DNA of 64,000 nucleotides from Massilia sp. IC2-477 (GCF_020707265.1 NZ_JAJFEQ010000007.1:186001-250000), one strand, 5' to 3'; positions 25,490 through 34,590 are shown, counted from the first letter of the stretch. Program-made: numbers and translations. The notes: generated by a model not told the origin, from the sequence alone.

Positions 25490-27139
25490 ATGCCGTTTCT
25501 CGACCACGCTGCCCCACCGACCACCCTGCGCATCCTGGGCGCCGCCCTGCTCGCTGCCGGCCTGCTTGCCGGCTGCGGCAGCAGCAGCGATGACGACGAA
25601 GAACTCACGCCCAAGACGCTGACGATGGAAAAGATCGGCAGCTACAACGGCGGCAAGGCCGGCGCGGCCGAGATCACGGCCTTCGATGCGGCCAGCAAGC
25701 GCCTGTTCGTGGTCAATGGCGCCAACGGCACGGTCGACGTGCTCGACCTGTCGACGCCGTCCGCGCCGAAACTGGTCGGTACCATCAACGTCAGCAGCCT
25801 CGGCAGCGGCGTCAACAGCGTCGCCGTCCACGACGGCCTGGTCGCGCTGGCGATCGAAGCGGTCCCCAAGACCAGTCCCGGCACCGTGGCCTTCTACAAT
25901 GCCGCCGACCTCAAGCTGGTCAACAGCGTCAAGGTCGGCGCCCTGCCCGACATGCTGACTTTCACCCCGGACGGCCGCACCCTGCTGGTGGCCAACGAAG
26001 GCGAACCGAACAGCTACGGCCAGGCCGACTCGAGCGATCCGGAAGGATCGGTCAGCATCATCACGGTCAACCGCGGCGGCACGCCGACGGTCGCCACTGC
26101 CGACTTCCGCGCGTTCAACGGCCAGGAAGCCGCCTTGCGCGCCCAGGGCATCCGCATCTACGGCCCGGGCGCCAGCGCGGCCCAGGACTTCGAACCGGAA
26201 TACATCGCCACCAGCGAAGACGGCCGTACCGCCTGGGTCACCCTGCAGGAAAACAATGCCGTTGCGACCGTCGACGTCGCCACGGCCAAGGTCACCGCGA
26301 TCAAGCCGCTCGGCACCAAGAACCACAACCTGGCAGGCATGGGCCTGGACGCCTCGGACGAGGACGGCGGCACGAATACCAACAGCGGCACGCCGGCGGT
26401 GCGCATCGCTCCCCAGCCGGTGAAGGGCATGTACCTGCCGGACGCGATTGCGCGCTTCACGGTCGACGGCACGGCCTACCTGATTACCGCCAACGAAGGC
26501 GATGCGCGCGCCGACTGGCCCGGCTTCAACGAAGAATCGCGAGTGCGTACCCATTGCAGCGCCGGCCTCGACCCGGCCGTGTTCGGCAATGCTGCCAACC
26601 TCATCCTCGACTCGAACCTCGGCCGCTTGCGCATCACCACCACCCCGAACGGCGGCAGCGCCGGCAAGAACGCGGCTGGCCAGTGCACCGAGCTGTACAC
26701 CTTCGGCGCCCGTTCCTTCTCGATCTGGGACACCAGCCTGAACCGCGTGTACGACTCGGGCGACGAGTTCGAACAGAAGACCGTGTCGCTGCCGAACGCC
26801 CGCTTCAATGCCAGCAACGATAACAACGACCTCGATGGCCGCAGCCCGGCCAAGGGTCCGGAGCCGGAAGGCGTGGTGGTCGGCCGCTTCGGCAAGAAGA
26901 CCTATGCCTTCATCGGCCTGGAGCGCGTCGGCGGCGTGATGGTGTACGACGTCAGCAAGCCGTCGGCGGCCAGCTTCGTCACCTACCTCAACACCCGGAC
27001 CAACGACACCGGCGACCTGGGTCCGGAAGGCCTGGCCCTGATCCCGGCGGATAAATCCCCGAACAGCAAGCCGCTGCTCGTCGTCGGCAACGAGGTCAGC
27101 GGCACTACCGCCATCCTGCAGATCAACCTCAGCTACTAA
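25490..27139 (+). CDS. Choice-of-anchor I family lipoprotein (beta-propeller)
   Basis: 549 residues. The N terminus ends in LLAAGLLAGCGSSSDDDEE, so the protein is a lipoprotein with Cys at about residue 29 followed by an acidic linker. The rest is a YncE-like propeller with repeats such as LFVVNGANGTVDVLDLSTP, MLTFTPDGRTLLVANEGEP and EYIATSEDGRTAWVTLQENN. LITANEGDARADWPGF and PEGVVVGRFGKKTYAFIGLE are hallmarks of the choice-of-anchor I group, often annotated alkaline phosphatase-like. The substrate is unknown. Confidence 0.9.
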   Translation: MPFLDHAAPPTTLRILGAALLAAGLLAGCGSSSDDDEELTPKTLTMEKIGSYNGGKAGAAEITAFDAASKRLFVVNGANGTVDVLDLSTPSAPKLVGTINVSSLGSGVNSVAVHDGLVALAIEAVPKTSPGTVAFYNAADLKLVNSVKVGALPDMLTFTPDGRTLLVANEGEPNSYGQADSSDPEGSVSIITVNRGGTPTVATADFRAFNGQEAALRAQGIRIYGPGASAAQDFEPEYIATSEDGRTAWVTLQENNAVATVDVATAKVTAIKPLGTKNHNLAGMGLDASDEDGGTNTNSGTPAVRIAPQPVKGMYLPDAIARFTVDGTAYLITANEGDARADWPGFNEESRVRTHCSAGLDPAVFGNAANLILDSNLGRLRITTTPNGGSAGKNAAGQCTELYTFGARSFSIWDTSLNRVYDSGDEFEQKTVSLPNARFNASNDNNDLDGRSPAKGPEPEGVVVGRFGKKTYAFIGLERVGGVMVYDVSKPSAASFVTYLNTRTNDTGDLGPEGLALIPADKSPNSKPLLVVGNEVSGTTAILQINLSY

Positions 27140-27147
27140 GCCGATCC

Positions 27148-27180
27148 GGGAAATGCCGGCCGTGACGGTTGGCATTTCCC
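27148..27180 (+). terminator. Hairpin after the choice-of-anchor I gene
   Basis: 10-bp perfect stem GGGAAATGCC/GGCATTTCCC with a 13-base loop, eight bases after the stop, but no T-run. Possible terminator or 3'-end stabiliser. Confidence 0.5.
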
Positions 27181-27204
27181 GCCGCGCCGCCGATAATCGG
27201 CGCC

Positions 27205-27810
27205 ATGCCTTATTCCATCGCTGCCCCCGTCCACTTCGAACTCATCATCAAGAAGAGCCGTTTCATTGCCTGCGTCCAGCCGATGCCGGACCGCGCCGGC
27301 GCCCAGCAGGTCGTCGCCAGGCTGCGCGCGGAACACCCGGGCGCTGCCCACGTGTGCTGGGCGCTGCTGGCGGGCGGCCAGTCGGCTGCGGTCGACGATG
27401 GCGAGCCGAGCGGTACGGCGGGCCGGCCGATGCTGGACGTGCTGCGCCACCAGGACCTGGAAGGCGTGCTGGCCACCGTGGTGCGCTACTTCGGCGGCGT
27501 CAAGCTGGGCGCCGGCGGCCTGGTGCGCGCCTATACCGACAGCGTGGCGCAAGCCCTGCTGCAGGCGCAGAAGGTGCCGATCATCAAGCTGCAGCAGCTG
27601 CGCTGCAGCGCCCCGTATGCGCTCGAAGGCTTGGTGCGGCGCGAACTCGACGCTGCCAGCGCGCAACTGGTGGCGGTGGCGCATGGCGACGAGGTGCTGT
27701 TCGACTTCAGCCTGCCGGCACAGGATGCGCCTGGGCTGCGTACGCGGCTGGACAATGCCGGCCATGGCCGGATCGGCTGGCCGCGCATCGACGACGCGGC
27801 GCCTGCATAG
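27205..27810 (+). CDS. YigZ/IMPACT family protein (UPF0029)
   Basis: 201 residues starting MPYSIAAPVHFELIIKKSRF. The IMPACT N-domain shows HVCWALLAGG, DDGEPSGTAGRPMLDVL and VVRYFGGVKLGAGGLVRAY, the complete family signature. A C-terminal ferredoxin-like domain (about 140-195) follows. Bacterial members are linked to translation regulation or ribosome binding, but the molecular role is not established. Confidence 0.93.
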   Translation: MPYSIAAPVHFELIIKKSRFIACVQPMPDRAGAQQVVARLRAEHPGAAHVCWALLAGGQSAAVDDGEPSGTAGRPMLDVLRHQDLEGVLATVVRYFGGVKLGAGGLVRAYTDSVAQALLQAQKVPIIKLQQLRCSAPYALEGLVRRELDAASAQLVAVAHGDEVLFDFSLPAQDAPGLRTRLDNAGHGRIGWPRIDDAAPA

Positions 27811-27902
27811 CCCTGGGCTATACCTGTCATCACGACTCGAAAGCGGACTGAGGACGCGCCGCGCGCTATAGTGGCCGATCCACTTCGACATTCCACCGCG
27901 TT

Positions 27903-29075
27903 TTGATCAAGAAAAGTCTCCTTCCCCTCGCCCTGGGCGGCTTCGGCATCGGCATGACCGAATTCGTCATCATGGGCATCCTGCCCGACGTCGCCAGCGG
28001 CCTCGGCATCAGCATCCCGCAGGCCGGCCACCTCATCACCGCCTATGCGCTCGGCGTCGTGGTCGGCGCGCCCACGCTCGTGAGCCTGATGGCGCACCGC
28101 CCGCCGCGCAGCGTCCTGATGTGGTTCATGGCGATGTTCACGCTGTTCAATGCGATGTCGGCCTTCTCGCCCAACTACGAGATGATGATGCTGTCGCGCT
28201 TCATGGCCGGCCTGCCGCATGGCGCCTTCTTCGGCGTCGGCGCCGTGGTCGCCAGCCGCCTCGCGGACGAAGGCAAGGTGGCGGCCGCGCTGGCCACCAT
28301 GTTCACCGGCCTGACGCTGGCCAACGTGCTGGGCGTGCCTGCCGGCACCTGGCTCGGCCACAACATGAGCTGGCGCGCCGTGTTCCTGGTGGTAGCGGCG
28401 ATCGGCCTGGTCACCGTGCTGGCCCTGCGCCAGCTAGTGCCGCACATCGAGGCCAAGGCGCGCACCAGCCTGCTGCACGACCTGCGCATCTTCCGCAGCC
28501 CCGCCCTGTGGCTGGCGCTCGCCATCACCTCGATCGGCACCGGCGGCTTCTTCGCCTTCTTCAGCTATATCGCGCCGCTGCTGACCGACGTCACGCACTT
28601 CGCGCCGGCGACCATCCCGATGGTCATGACCGTGGTCGGAGTCGGCATGACGGTCGGCGTGCACCTGGGCGGCCGCCTGGCCGACCGCGTGCCGCCGCTG
28701 CAGTCGATCCTGATCCTGCTGGGAACGATGACGGTCCTGTTGCTGTGCAATGGCCTGTTCGCCAGCTCGCAGCCGGCCATGCTGGTGCTGGCCTTTGCCA
28801 CCGGCGCCAATGCGCTGGCGCTGGGTCCGTCGATCCAGATGCTGCTCATCGAGCATTCGCGCGAGGCCGAGATGCTGGGTTCCTCGCTGGGACAATCGGG
28901 CTTCAATATCGGGAATGCGACCGGCGCCTTCCTGGGCGGGATCCCGCTGACGCTCGGCTATTCGTACGCGTCGCCGCAATGGGTCGCGGCCGGCCTCGCC
29001 CTGGCGGGCGTGGCGCTGGCCCTGGCGATGCTGATGCAAGGACGCGCACAGGCGCGCGCCGCCTGCGGGGCCTGA
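27903..29075 (+). CDS. MFS transporter, DHA1 (AraJ/YdhP-like) family
   Basis: 390 residues, about 12 transmembrane segments. The family signature GFGIGMTEFVIMGILPDVA lies at residues 13-31, and SRFMAGLPHGAFFGVGAVVA is the TM4 motif. Proteins of this type export sugars or drugs; the substrate cannot be read. The start is uncertain: TTG 27903 gives the best N terminus (MIKKSLLPLALGGF), but there is no clear ribosome site, and the next Met would remove half of TM1. Confidence 0.88.
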   Translation: MIKKSLLPLALGGFGIGMTEFVIMGILPDVASGLGISIPQAGHLITAYALGVVVGAPTLVSLMAHRPPRSVLMWFMAMFTLFNAMSAFSPNYEMMMLSRFMAGLPHGAFFGVGAVVASRLADEGKVAAALATMFTGLTLANVLGVPAGTWLGHNMSWRAVFLVVAAIGLVTVLALRQLVPHIEAKARTSLLHDLRIFRSPALWLALAITSIGTGGFFAFFSYIAPLLTDVTHFAPATIPMVMTVVGVGMTVGVHLGGRLADRVPPLQSILILLGTMTVLLLCNGLFASSQPAMLVLAFATGANALALGPSIQMLLIEHSREAEMLGSSLGQSGFNIGNATGAFLGGIPLTLGYSYASPQWVAAGLALAGVALALAMLMQGRAQARAACGA

Positions 29076-29085
29076 ACCCGCAGGC
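29061..29085. terminator. Hairpin shared by convergent genes
   Basis: 9-bp stem GCCTGCGGG/CCCGCAGGC with a seven-base loop. It contains the stop codon of the MFS gene and abuts the stop of the convergent PEP-CTERM gene. No T-run on either side. Confidence 0.4.
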
Positions 29086-30048
29086 TCAGGCCGCGGCCGG
29101 CAGCGCCCGCACGCGCTTGCGGCGGCCGGCGACGGCGACGGCCACGCCAGCCAGCATCAGCGCCAGGGTGCCCGGCTCCGGCACCGTGATGTTGGATCCG
29201 TCGGTGCGCAAATCATTCACGCCTGCCAGTTGCGTCGCTGTGAAGTAATGGTTGGAATTGACCTGGATGGTCGAGTTCCAGCTACCCACCACCACCTGGC
29301 CATTAATCACGCCCCAATCGGCGGTGACGGCCGCCTTCGGCGCCAGCACGCTGCCGATGATGCCCTTGACGTTGAGCGCCTTTGCATCGGGGAAGTTGAA
29401 CAGCACGTTGTAGTTGCTCAGCGGCTCGAAGCTGATGCCGCCCTCGTTGAACGTGGCGCTTTCACCCATGACATTGAAGATCAGGGTCTGGCCGGCCACC
29501 AGCTTGTCCAGGGTCCAGCTGCTCGAGGTACGGAACATGTCGGCCGAAACGTTGAACACGTCCACGCCACCCTTGCCGCTGCCGCTGACGACAACACCGC
29601 TCCACAGCTTGCTGACGCTGCCCGTTCCCTGCACCGAGGCCAGTTCCTGCGACAGCTTGAGGAAGGCGGTCGAGGTGCTCCCAAAATTGATCGGACTGAC
29701 GGGCGTGCTCAGCGGCATCGCCGCGTTTTGCAGGAGGGTGTTGCCGCCGACGTAGATCTTGCCCTTGTCGATCGATCCACCCTTGAGCGTCAGGTCGCCC
29801 CCTGCGATCAGCGCATGGCTTCCGTAGGCTGCCTTGCCGTTGGCATTGATCGAGTAGGAACTGATGTTCACGTTGCCGCCAGCGATGACGGCACCCTCCA
29901 CATCGCTCGATTTGGCTGAGAAATTCCCCAGCGTATAGATATTGGCACCGCCCATCATGCTACCCAGGTCGATGACGCCAGCCTGGGCCGTACCGCACGC
30001 AAGAAGGCTTACGATTATTGACGCATGAGCAAGTGCCAATCGACGCAT
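29086..30048 (-). CDS. Choice-of-anchor A family protein with PEP-CTERM sorting signal
   Basis: 320 residues from ATG 30048 (MRRLALAHASIIVSLLACGT then AQA, a signal peptide); longer starts at 30081 or 30114 are possible. The collagen-binding-A-like core has LGNFSAKSSDVEGAVIAGGN and ALIAGGDLTLKGG repeats, and GQVVVGSWNSTIQVN. The end carries a full PEP-CTERM signal: VPEPGTLALMLAGVAVAVAG then RRKR. Such proteins are processed by an exosortase in species that make exopolysaccharide, so an EpsH-type exosortase should be encoded elsewhere. Lies just behind the cysteine hydrolase gene. Confidence 0.9.
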   Translation of the reverse strand: MRRLALAHASIIVSLLACGTAQAGVIDLGSMMGGANIYTLGNFSAKSSDVEGAVIAGGNVNISSYSINANGKAAYGSHALIAGGDLTLKGGSIDKGKIYVGGNTLLQNAAMPLSTPVSPINFGSTSTAFLKLSQELASVQGTGSVSKLWSGVVVSGSGKGGVDVFNVSADMFRTSSSWTLDKLVAGQTLIFNVMGESATFNEGGISFEPLSNYNVLFNFPDAKALNVKGIIGSVLAPKAAVTADWGVINGQVVVGSWNSTIQVNSNHYFTATQLAGVNDLRTDGSNITVPEPGTLALMLAGVAVAVAGRRKRVRALPAAA

Positions 30049-30106
30049 GATAATTCTGATGGGAAATTTTAGATTCCCCATAGTATCATCAAATTTAGCA
30101 ATTTGC

Positions 30107-30670
30107 TCATGCAAGCGCTGTCAATACCTCCTTCGTCCAGACCACTGTCGCAAATTCGCCATGCAGGCTGGCCAGCGCCGCATCATGCATCTCTTGCGCC
30201 GTGAAATGGCGGCCGTCCGGCCCGGTGCGTTCGAAGGTCGCCGTGGCGTCCGCCATGAACCAGGTCTCGAAACCAAGGTTTCCGGCCATGCGCGCCGTCG
30301 TCGACACGCAATGGTCGGTCGTTAAGCCCACGATCACCACGGTCCCGATGCCAGCGCCGCGCAAGCGCGCCTCCAGGTCGGTGCCGATGAAGGAACTGTT
30401 CACGCTCTTGACGATCACCGCTTCGCCCGGCAGCGGCCGCGCTTCCGGCTTGTGTTCATAGCCGGGCGTCCCCGGGCGGAACAGTCCGGCAGGCGAGGCC
30501 GAGCGATGCTGGATGTGGAAGACCGGCCGCCCGCTGGTGCGCCAGGCTGCGAGCAACGCAGCGACCTGCTTCTCGGCCTCCGGGTTGTTGCGCCGGCCCC
30601 AGCGCGGGTCATCGAAAGCCTGCTGCACGTCGATGCTGATCAGGGCGGCGTTGGGTGGCAGGGTCTTCAT
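30107..30670 (-). CDS. Isochorismatase-like cysteine hydrolase
   Basis: 187 residues beginning MKTLPPNAALISIDVQQAFD. The catalytic triad of the family is visible: Asp in ISIDVQQAF (about residue 14), Lys in VIVKSVNSSF (about 91) and Cys in GLTTDHCVSTTARMAGNLG (about 122). It hydrolyses an amide or vinyl ether bond; the substrate is unknown. Divergent from a LysR regulator with about 106 bp between them, suggesting it is the regulator's target. Confidence 0.92.
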   Translation of the reverse strand: MKTLPPNAALISIDVQQAFDDPRWGRRNNPEAEKQVAALLAAWRTSGRPVFHIQHRSASPAGLFRPGTPGYEHKPEARPLPGEAVIVKSVNSSFIGTDLEARLRGAGIGTVVIVGLTTDHCVSTTARMAGNLGFETWFMADATATFERTGPDGRHFTAQEMHDAALASLHGEFATVVWTKEVLTALA

Positions 30671-30776
30671 GCTTGGTCTTGGTAAATAGCTCGGAACGCC
30701 ATCCTCTACCGCCGGCAACAATGCCGCAACCGAAATGGCGGATAATGGCTGGCTTGACATGAAGGATTTCGATGGC

Positions 30777-31691
30777 ATGAAGCTGAGCCAACTGAAGATG
30801 CTGGTGGCGGTGGCCGACCATGGAAGCTTCAGCGCCGCCGCCGCGGAGCTGGGCTGCACCCAGTCGCGCATCAGCCATGGCATCGCCGAACTCGAAGGCG
30901 AGCTAGGCGTCAGCTTGCTGGCGCGCGGCCGCACCGGTTCGGCGCCGACCGAAGCCGGACAGCGGGTCGTGGACAAGGCGCGCCAGATGCTGCGTCTGGA
31001 ACGCGGGCTGATCGAAGCCGCCCGCGCCGATGAGGAGGTAAGCGGCACCGTGCGCATCGCCTGCTTTCGCAGCGTTGGCACCCATCTGTTGCCGCACGTG
31101 CTCGAAGCCCTGGCGCAATCGCAGCCGCGACTGCGGGTCGAAATCGACGACAGCTGCGAGGAGCGGGCCGACATCCCCCGCGCGCTGCAGGACGGACTGG
31201 CCGAGATCGGCATCGCCCAGCTGCCGCTGGGCGCCGGGTTAGATGCCTATCCTTACCTGCACGACGACTACGTGCTGGTGGTGCCGGCCGCGCTGGCGCT
31301 GCCGGCAATGAACACGTCCGGCTGGCCGGAGCTGGGCGCCCTGCCCTTCATCACGCTGGCCTGCAGCGGCGCGGCCGAGATCCTGGCGCGCTGCCGCGCC
31401 GCCGGCTTTGCGCCCGAGCCGGGACGGGTGCTGGCCAACGACACGAGCATTGCCGCCATGGTCGGACGCGGCATGGGTTATGCGATCCTGCCGCGCCTGG
31501 CTACTTTCCCGGAAGCGCTTGACGTCAGGATCCTGCCGCTGCCGATTCCGGCGCGGCGCCAGTTCGCCATCGCCGGCTTGCCGGGCGTACTGCGCCAGCG
31601 GCCGGTGCGCGCCGTGGTGCGTGCCCTGCGCGAGCGCAGCCTGGCCGCGCGCACGGGGGCGGGCCGGGCCGGCATCATCGGGTGGGAATAG
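30777..31691 (+). CDS. LysR-type transcriptional regulator
   Basis: 304 residues from ATG 30777, which has AAGGA ten bases upstream; ATG 30759 is an alternative. The HTH spans residues 1-60 (MKLSQLKMLVAVADHGSFSA, CTQSRISHGIAELE). The effector-binding domain starts near 88 (GTVRIACFRSVGTHLLP) and ends with VGRGMGYAILPRLATFPEAL. Probably controls the divergent cysteine hydrolase (inference). Its TAG stop is immediately followed by the stop of the convergent HDOD gene. Confidence 0.93.
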   Translation: MKLSQLKMLVAVADHGSFSAAAAELGCTQSRISHGIAELEGELGVSLLARGRTGSAPTEAGQRVVDKARQMLRLERGLIEAARADEEVSGTVRIACFRSVGTHLLPHVLEALAQSQPRLRVEIDDSCEERADIPRALQDGLAEIGIAQLPLGAGLDAYPYLHDDYVLVVPAALALPAMNTSGWPELGALPFITLACSGAAEILARCRAAGFAPEPGRVLANDTSIAAMVGRGMGYAILPRLATFPEALDVRILPLPIPARRQFAIAGLPGVLRQRPVRAVVRALRERSLAARTGAGRAGIIGWE

Positions 31692-32516
31692 TCAGACCAG
31701 CGAGGCGTCGCCCAGGGCCTGGGCGGTCTCGGCCGCTTCGCTGCGCAGCAGCTGCAGCGTGGCGGCGTCCAGCGGACCGGCTTCGTGGTCATCGAGGCGC
31801 GGCGCGCCCAGGGGCGAGTCCACCAGCGCGTAGCGGTTGGCCAGCAGCAGGGTATCGAGCAGGGTGTGCGGCTCGGGCTGCAGCACGCCGTCGCGCAGGG
31901 CGCCGATGGCTTCGGCCACGTCGGCCGGAATGTCCAGCTTGCGCATGATTTCCGCGCCCGCCACGTCCTCGACCAGCACGCCCCAGCGATCCGTGTCGTC
32001 TTCCAGCAGGCCGGGGAATTCGTCGGCGCGCGACAGCAGGTAGAAGCCGCCCACCTCGTGCACGATGCCGGCGAACAGCGCGGTGTCGGGATCGACCCTG
32101 GTGACGTGGCGCGCCACCGAGTGCGCCAGCGCCGCCACCTGGGCGCTGTGGGTCCACAGCTGCTCGGCCTTGGCGCGCAGGATCGGATCGGCGATGCGGT
32201 GGCCGAACTGGCGCACCATCAGGGCGGCAACCAGGCCGCGCAGGCGGCGGTAGCCGATGCGCAGCACGGCGGCGCGCACGTTGGTCACCTGCATGCCGCC
32301 CGCGCCGCTGCCGTAGGCCGCGGTGTTGGCCAGCGCCACGGTGCGCGCCGCCAGCTGCGGTTCGGACAGCACGAGGCGGATCGCCTCGTCCACATGGCAA
32401 TCCGGATCGTCCAGGGCCAGCTGCAGGCGCAGCACGGCATTCACGCTGGTGGGAAAGGTAATGTCCCCACGCGCGGCCTGGGCAGCGATGTATCCGAAGG
32501 CTTCAAGTTTGTTCAC
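31692..32516 (-). CDS. HDOD domain-containing protein
   Basis: 274 residues from GTG 32516 (VNKLEAFGYIAAQAARGDIT). The HDOD fold, a catalytically dead HD relative, spans about residues 14-205: FPTSVNAVLRLQLALDDP, LVLSEPQLAARTVALANTA and FAGIVHEVGGFYLLSRADE. Such proteins work in signalling networks with cyclic-di-GMP or chemotaxis systems. TATAAT lies six bases before the GTG and no ribosome site is visible, so the mRNA could be leaderless, or the start may lie elsewhere. Confidence 0.88.
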   Translation of the reverse strand: MNKLEAFGYIAAQAARGDITFPTSVNAVLRLQLALDDPDCHVDEAIRLVLSEPQLAARTVALANTAAYGSGAGGMQVTNVRAAVLRIGYRRLRGLVAALMVRQFGHRIADPILRAKAEQLWTHSAQVAALAHSVARHVTRVDPDTALFAGIVHEVGGFYLLSRADEFPGLLEDDTDRWGVLVEDVAGAEIMRKLDIPADVAEAIGALRDGVLQPEPHTLLDTLLLANRYALVDSPLGAPRLDDHEAGPLDAATLQLLRSEAAETAQALGDASLV

Positions 32517-32571
32517 GCAGGAATTATACCCTTGCCCCTGCCCCTGCCTGGCCGTTAAGTTAGCAAAAATG

Positions 32572-32600
32572 AAAAAAGCCCGCACGGCGAGGTGCGGGCT
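32572..32600 (-). terminator. Rho-independent terminator of the BON-domain gene
   Basis: On the minus strand: AGCCCGCAC, six-base loop, GTGCGGGCT, then TTTTTC. It lies 24 bases after the stop codon. Confidence 0.92.
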
Positions 32601-32624
32601 CCGGTATTGCGAAGGTGCAGCGGC

Positions 32625-33659
32625 TTACTTCACCTTGATGGCGCTCTTGACCTTGGTCACGCCTTCGACGCCCTTGGCGACCTGCTCGGCGCGCTCGGCC
32701 TCGGCCTTCGAGTCGACGAAGCCGCTCAGCATGACGACGCCCTTCTCGGTCTCGACCTTGACTGCCAGTGCGCTGGTATCCGGCGCAGCGGCCAGGCCGG
32801 CCTTGACCTTGGCGGTGATCGCCGTATCCGACATGGCGGCCGTGGTGCGCGAACCGGCGCGCTCGGTCGCCTTCTCGGTCTTGTCGGCGGCGGTCGAGGC
32901 GGTGCTGCGGGTCTTGTCGCCGACGTTCTCGGCGGCGCGTTCGGTGCGCTCGGCGGCGCCCGAGGTCACCTCCCTGGTCTTGTCGGCCACCTTGCTGGCC
33001 GCTTCCTTGGTCTTGGCGACGGCGGTCGCGGCAGCGGCGCGGGTCTTCTCGCCGGCGCGTTCGAGGGCGGTGTCCGGCTTGTCCTTGTTCTCGACCAGGC
33101 AGGCGGTCTTGTTGCCCTTCTCTTCGCACTTCTCGACGGCAGCCGACTTCACCGGATCCTTGGTGTCGGTGCTGGCGACCAGGCCGGCGCTGCCTGCCGC
33201 GGTAGCGGCGGTGGCGCCGCTGCCGCCGGTGCTGCCGGCCTTGCTGTCAGCCTTGCTGTCAGCGCTGCCGCCGGCAGCGGCCAGCGCGGCGGTGCGCACC
33301 GACTTGGCGTTGTTCATGCAGCTGTCCTTGGCGTTGCCCTTCATGGTGTCGCACTTCTCTTCGGCCAGCTCGTACTCGGCATCGGCCAGCTTGCGGCGCG
33401 CCGCTTCGCGGTTGGAGGCGGTGTTGTCATACTTCGTGACGGCAGCCAGCTCGGCCTTGGCGCGGGCAACGTCGGCCTGTTCCTCGCAGATGTCCTCATC
33501 CTTGAGCGCGTCGCATTTCTGCTTGGCGGCCTTGTGGTCGGCTTCGACCTTCTGCATGGCCGTGCGGTAGCCGGCGGCGTCGTTCTGGGCGAATGCGGGA
33601 GCCGCGGCGATGGTGGTGCCGGCAACGGTGGCCAGCAGGGCGGCGAGGAGTCGGTTCAT
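32625..33659 (-). CDS. Periplasmic BON-domain protein with Ala/Lys-rich helical region
   Basis: 344 residues. The signal peptide is MNRLLAALLATVAGTTIAAA then PAFAQ, cleavage after AFA. Residues about 25-125 contain Cys pairs (KQKCDALKDEDICEE, EEKCDTMKGNAKDSC). A Gly/Ala/Ser-rich linker (about 130-165) leads to a long Ala/Lys/Glu/Thr segment with repeated AxxKTxxA units (about 190-270), like LEA or apolipoprotein helices. The C-terminal 70 residues form a BON domain (ITAKVKAGLAAAPDTSALAV, VVMLSGFVDSKAEAERA). BON proteins such as OsmY bind membranes and respond to osmotic stress. AAGGGA precedes the ATG. Confidence 0.88.
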   Translation of the reverse strand: MNRLLAALLATVAGTTIAAAPAFAQNDAAGYRTAMQKVEADHKAAKQKCDALKDEDICEEQADVARAKAELAAVTKYDNTASNREAARRKLADAEYELAEEKCDTMKGNAKDSCMNNAKSVRTAALAAAGGSADSKADSKAGSTGGSGATAATAAGSAGLVASTDTKDPVKSAAVEKCEEKGNKTACLVENKDKPDTALERAGEKTRAAAATAVAKTKEAASKVADKTREVTSGAAERTERAAENVGDKTRSTASTAADKTEKATERAGSRTTAAMSDTAITAKVKAGLAAAPDTSALAVKVETEKGVVMLSGFVDSKAEAERAEQVAKGVEGVTKVKSAIKVK

Positions 33660-33791
33660 GATGTGTCCCTTGGTGTCGGTTGTTGTGATGTCATCATTAA
33701 ACGCCCACCACCCCGCGCTATCTGTGCGACAGCGTACACACACCCGCTTCCTCGTCATTACGCGGCCTCGACTGTTGCCGGGCCGCCTCCT

Positions 33792-34487
33792 TCATTCGGT
33801 CGCCAGCAGGCCTTCACGCCACAGGACGGCGACATCGTCGAAGGGCGCGCCGGCCTTGCCGAACGCGGCGCCGTCGCCCGCCAGGCGCACCCAGGCGCGG
33901 GTATCGTGGCCGCTGCGCGGCACCGCCACCTTGTCGCGCACGCCGGCCAGCCAGCGGTACACGCGCGCATACTCCTCCGGCTTGCTGCGCCGGGTCCAGG
34001 CCAGTGCGGCCAGGTCGGCAAAGCCTTCTTCGCGGCGCGTCTCGCGCATCGCCTTCGAGGCGGCCAGCAGCGACGCATCGGCTGCGTGCTCCTCGCCCAC
34101 TTCCACGAAGCCGGCCGGCAGCACGTGCCAGGCGCCCTGCGCATAGCGCCAGCAATGCGCGATCTCGTGCGCCGCCATGGCTTCGATCAAGGCGCCCTGC
34201 TGCGCTTCGGGAATCCCGGCCAGCACGGTCTCGGCATCCGGGTTGTTACGCAGGGACATCACCAGCTTGCAGCGGCCCTTGTCGAAGCCCATCGCCAGCG
34301 GCACGTCGCCGGGACGCGGCTGGGGCTGCACGGTGATGTCGAGGGGGAGCTTGAGCTGCTGGGAATAGGCCAGCACCGGCCCGGCCGCATCCAGCCAGCG
34401 CTTTTCCAGCGCGGTCAGTTCGGCGGCATGCAGTGCCGGTGCGCACAGGATCGCAGCGATCGCAGCGGTGGTGAAGGGCTTGAACAT
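33792..34487 (-). CDS. Secreted protein with HExxH zinc-protease motif
   Basis: 231 residues with signal peptide MFKPFTTAAIAAILCAPALH then AAE. A metalloprotease-like motif AAHEIAHCWRYAQGAWH lies near residues 110-126. A following Glu/His-containing stretch (FVEVGEEHAADASLL, about 130-145) could supply the third zinc ligand, in the manner of gluzincins (HExxH plus downstream E). No named family recognised. The downstream part (SGHDTRAWVRLAGDGAAFG) is not informative. It could be a small periplasmic peptidase. Confidence 0.75.
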   Translation of the reverse strand: MFKPFTTAAIAAILCAPALHAAELTALEKRWLDAAGPVLAYSQQLKLPLDITVQPQPRPGDVPLAMGFDKGRCKLVMSLRNNPDAETVLAGIPEAQQGALIEAMAAHEIAHCWRYAQGAWHVLPAGFVEVGEEHAADASLLAASKAMRETRREEGFADLAALAWTRRSKPEEYARVYRWLAGVRDKVAVPRSGHDTRAWVRLAGDGAAFGKAGAPFDDVAVLWREGLLATE

Positions 34488-34590
34488 GGGCTTACTCCGT
34501 AGGACGATAAAATGCCTATCGGCAATTCTAGCCCGGGATGAAGCCCCACTTTCGGGAAAATATTTGTCTGTGTTGAGAAGATCAACGCTG

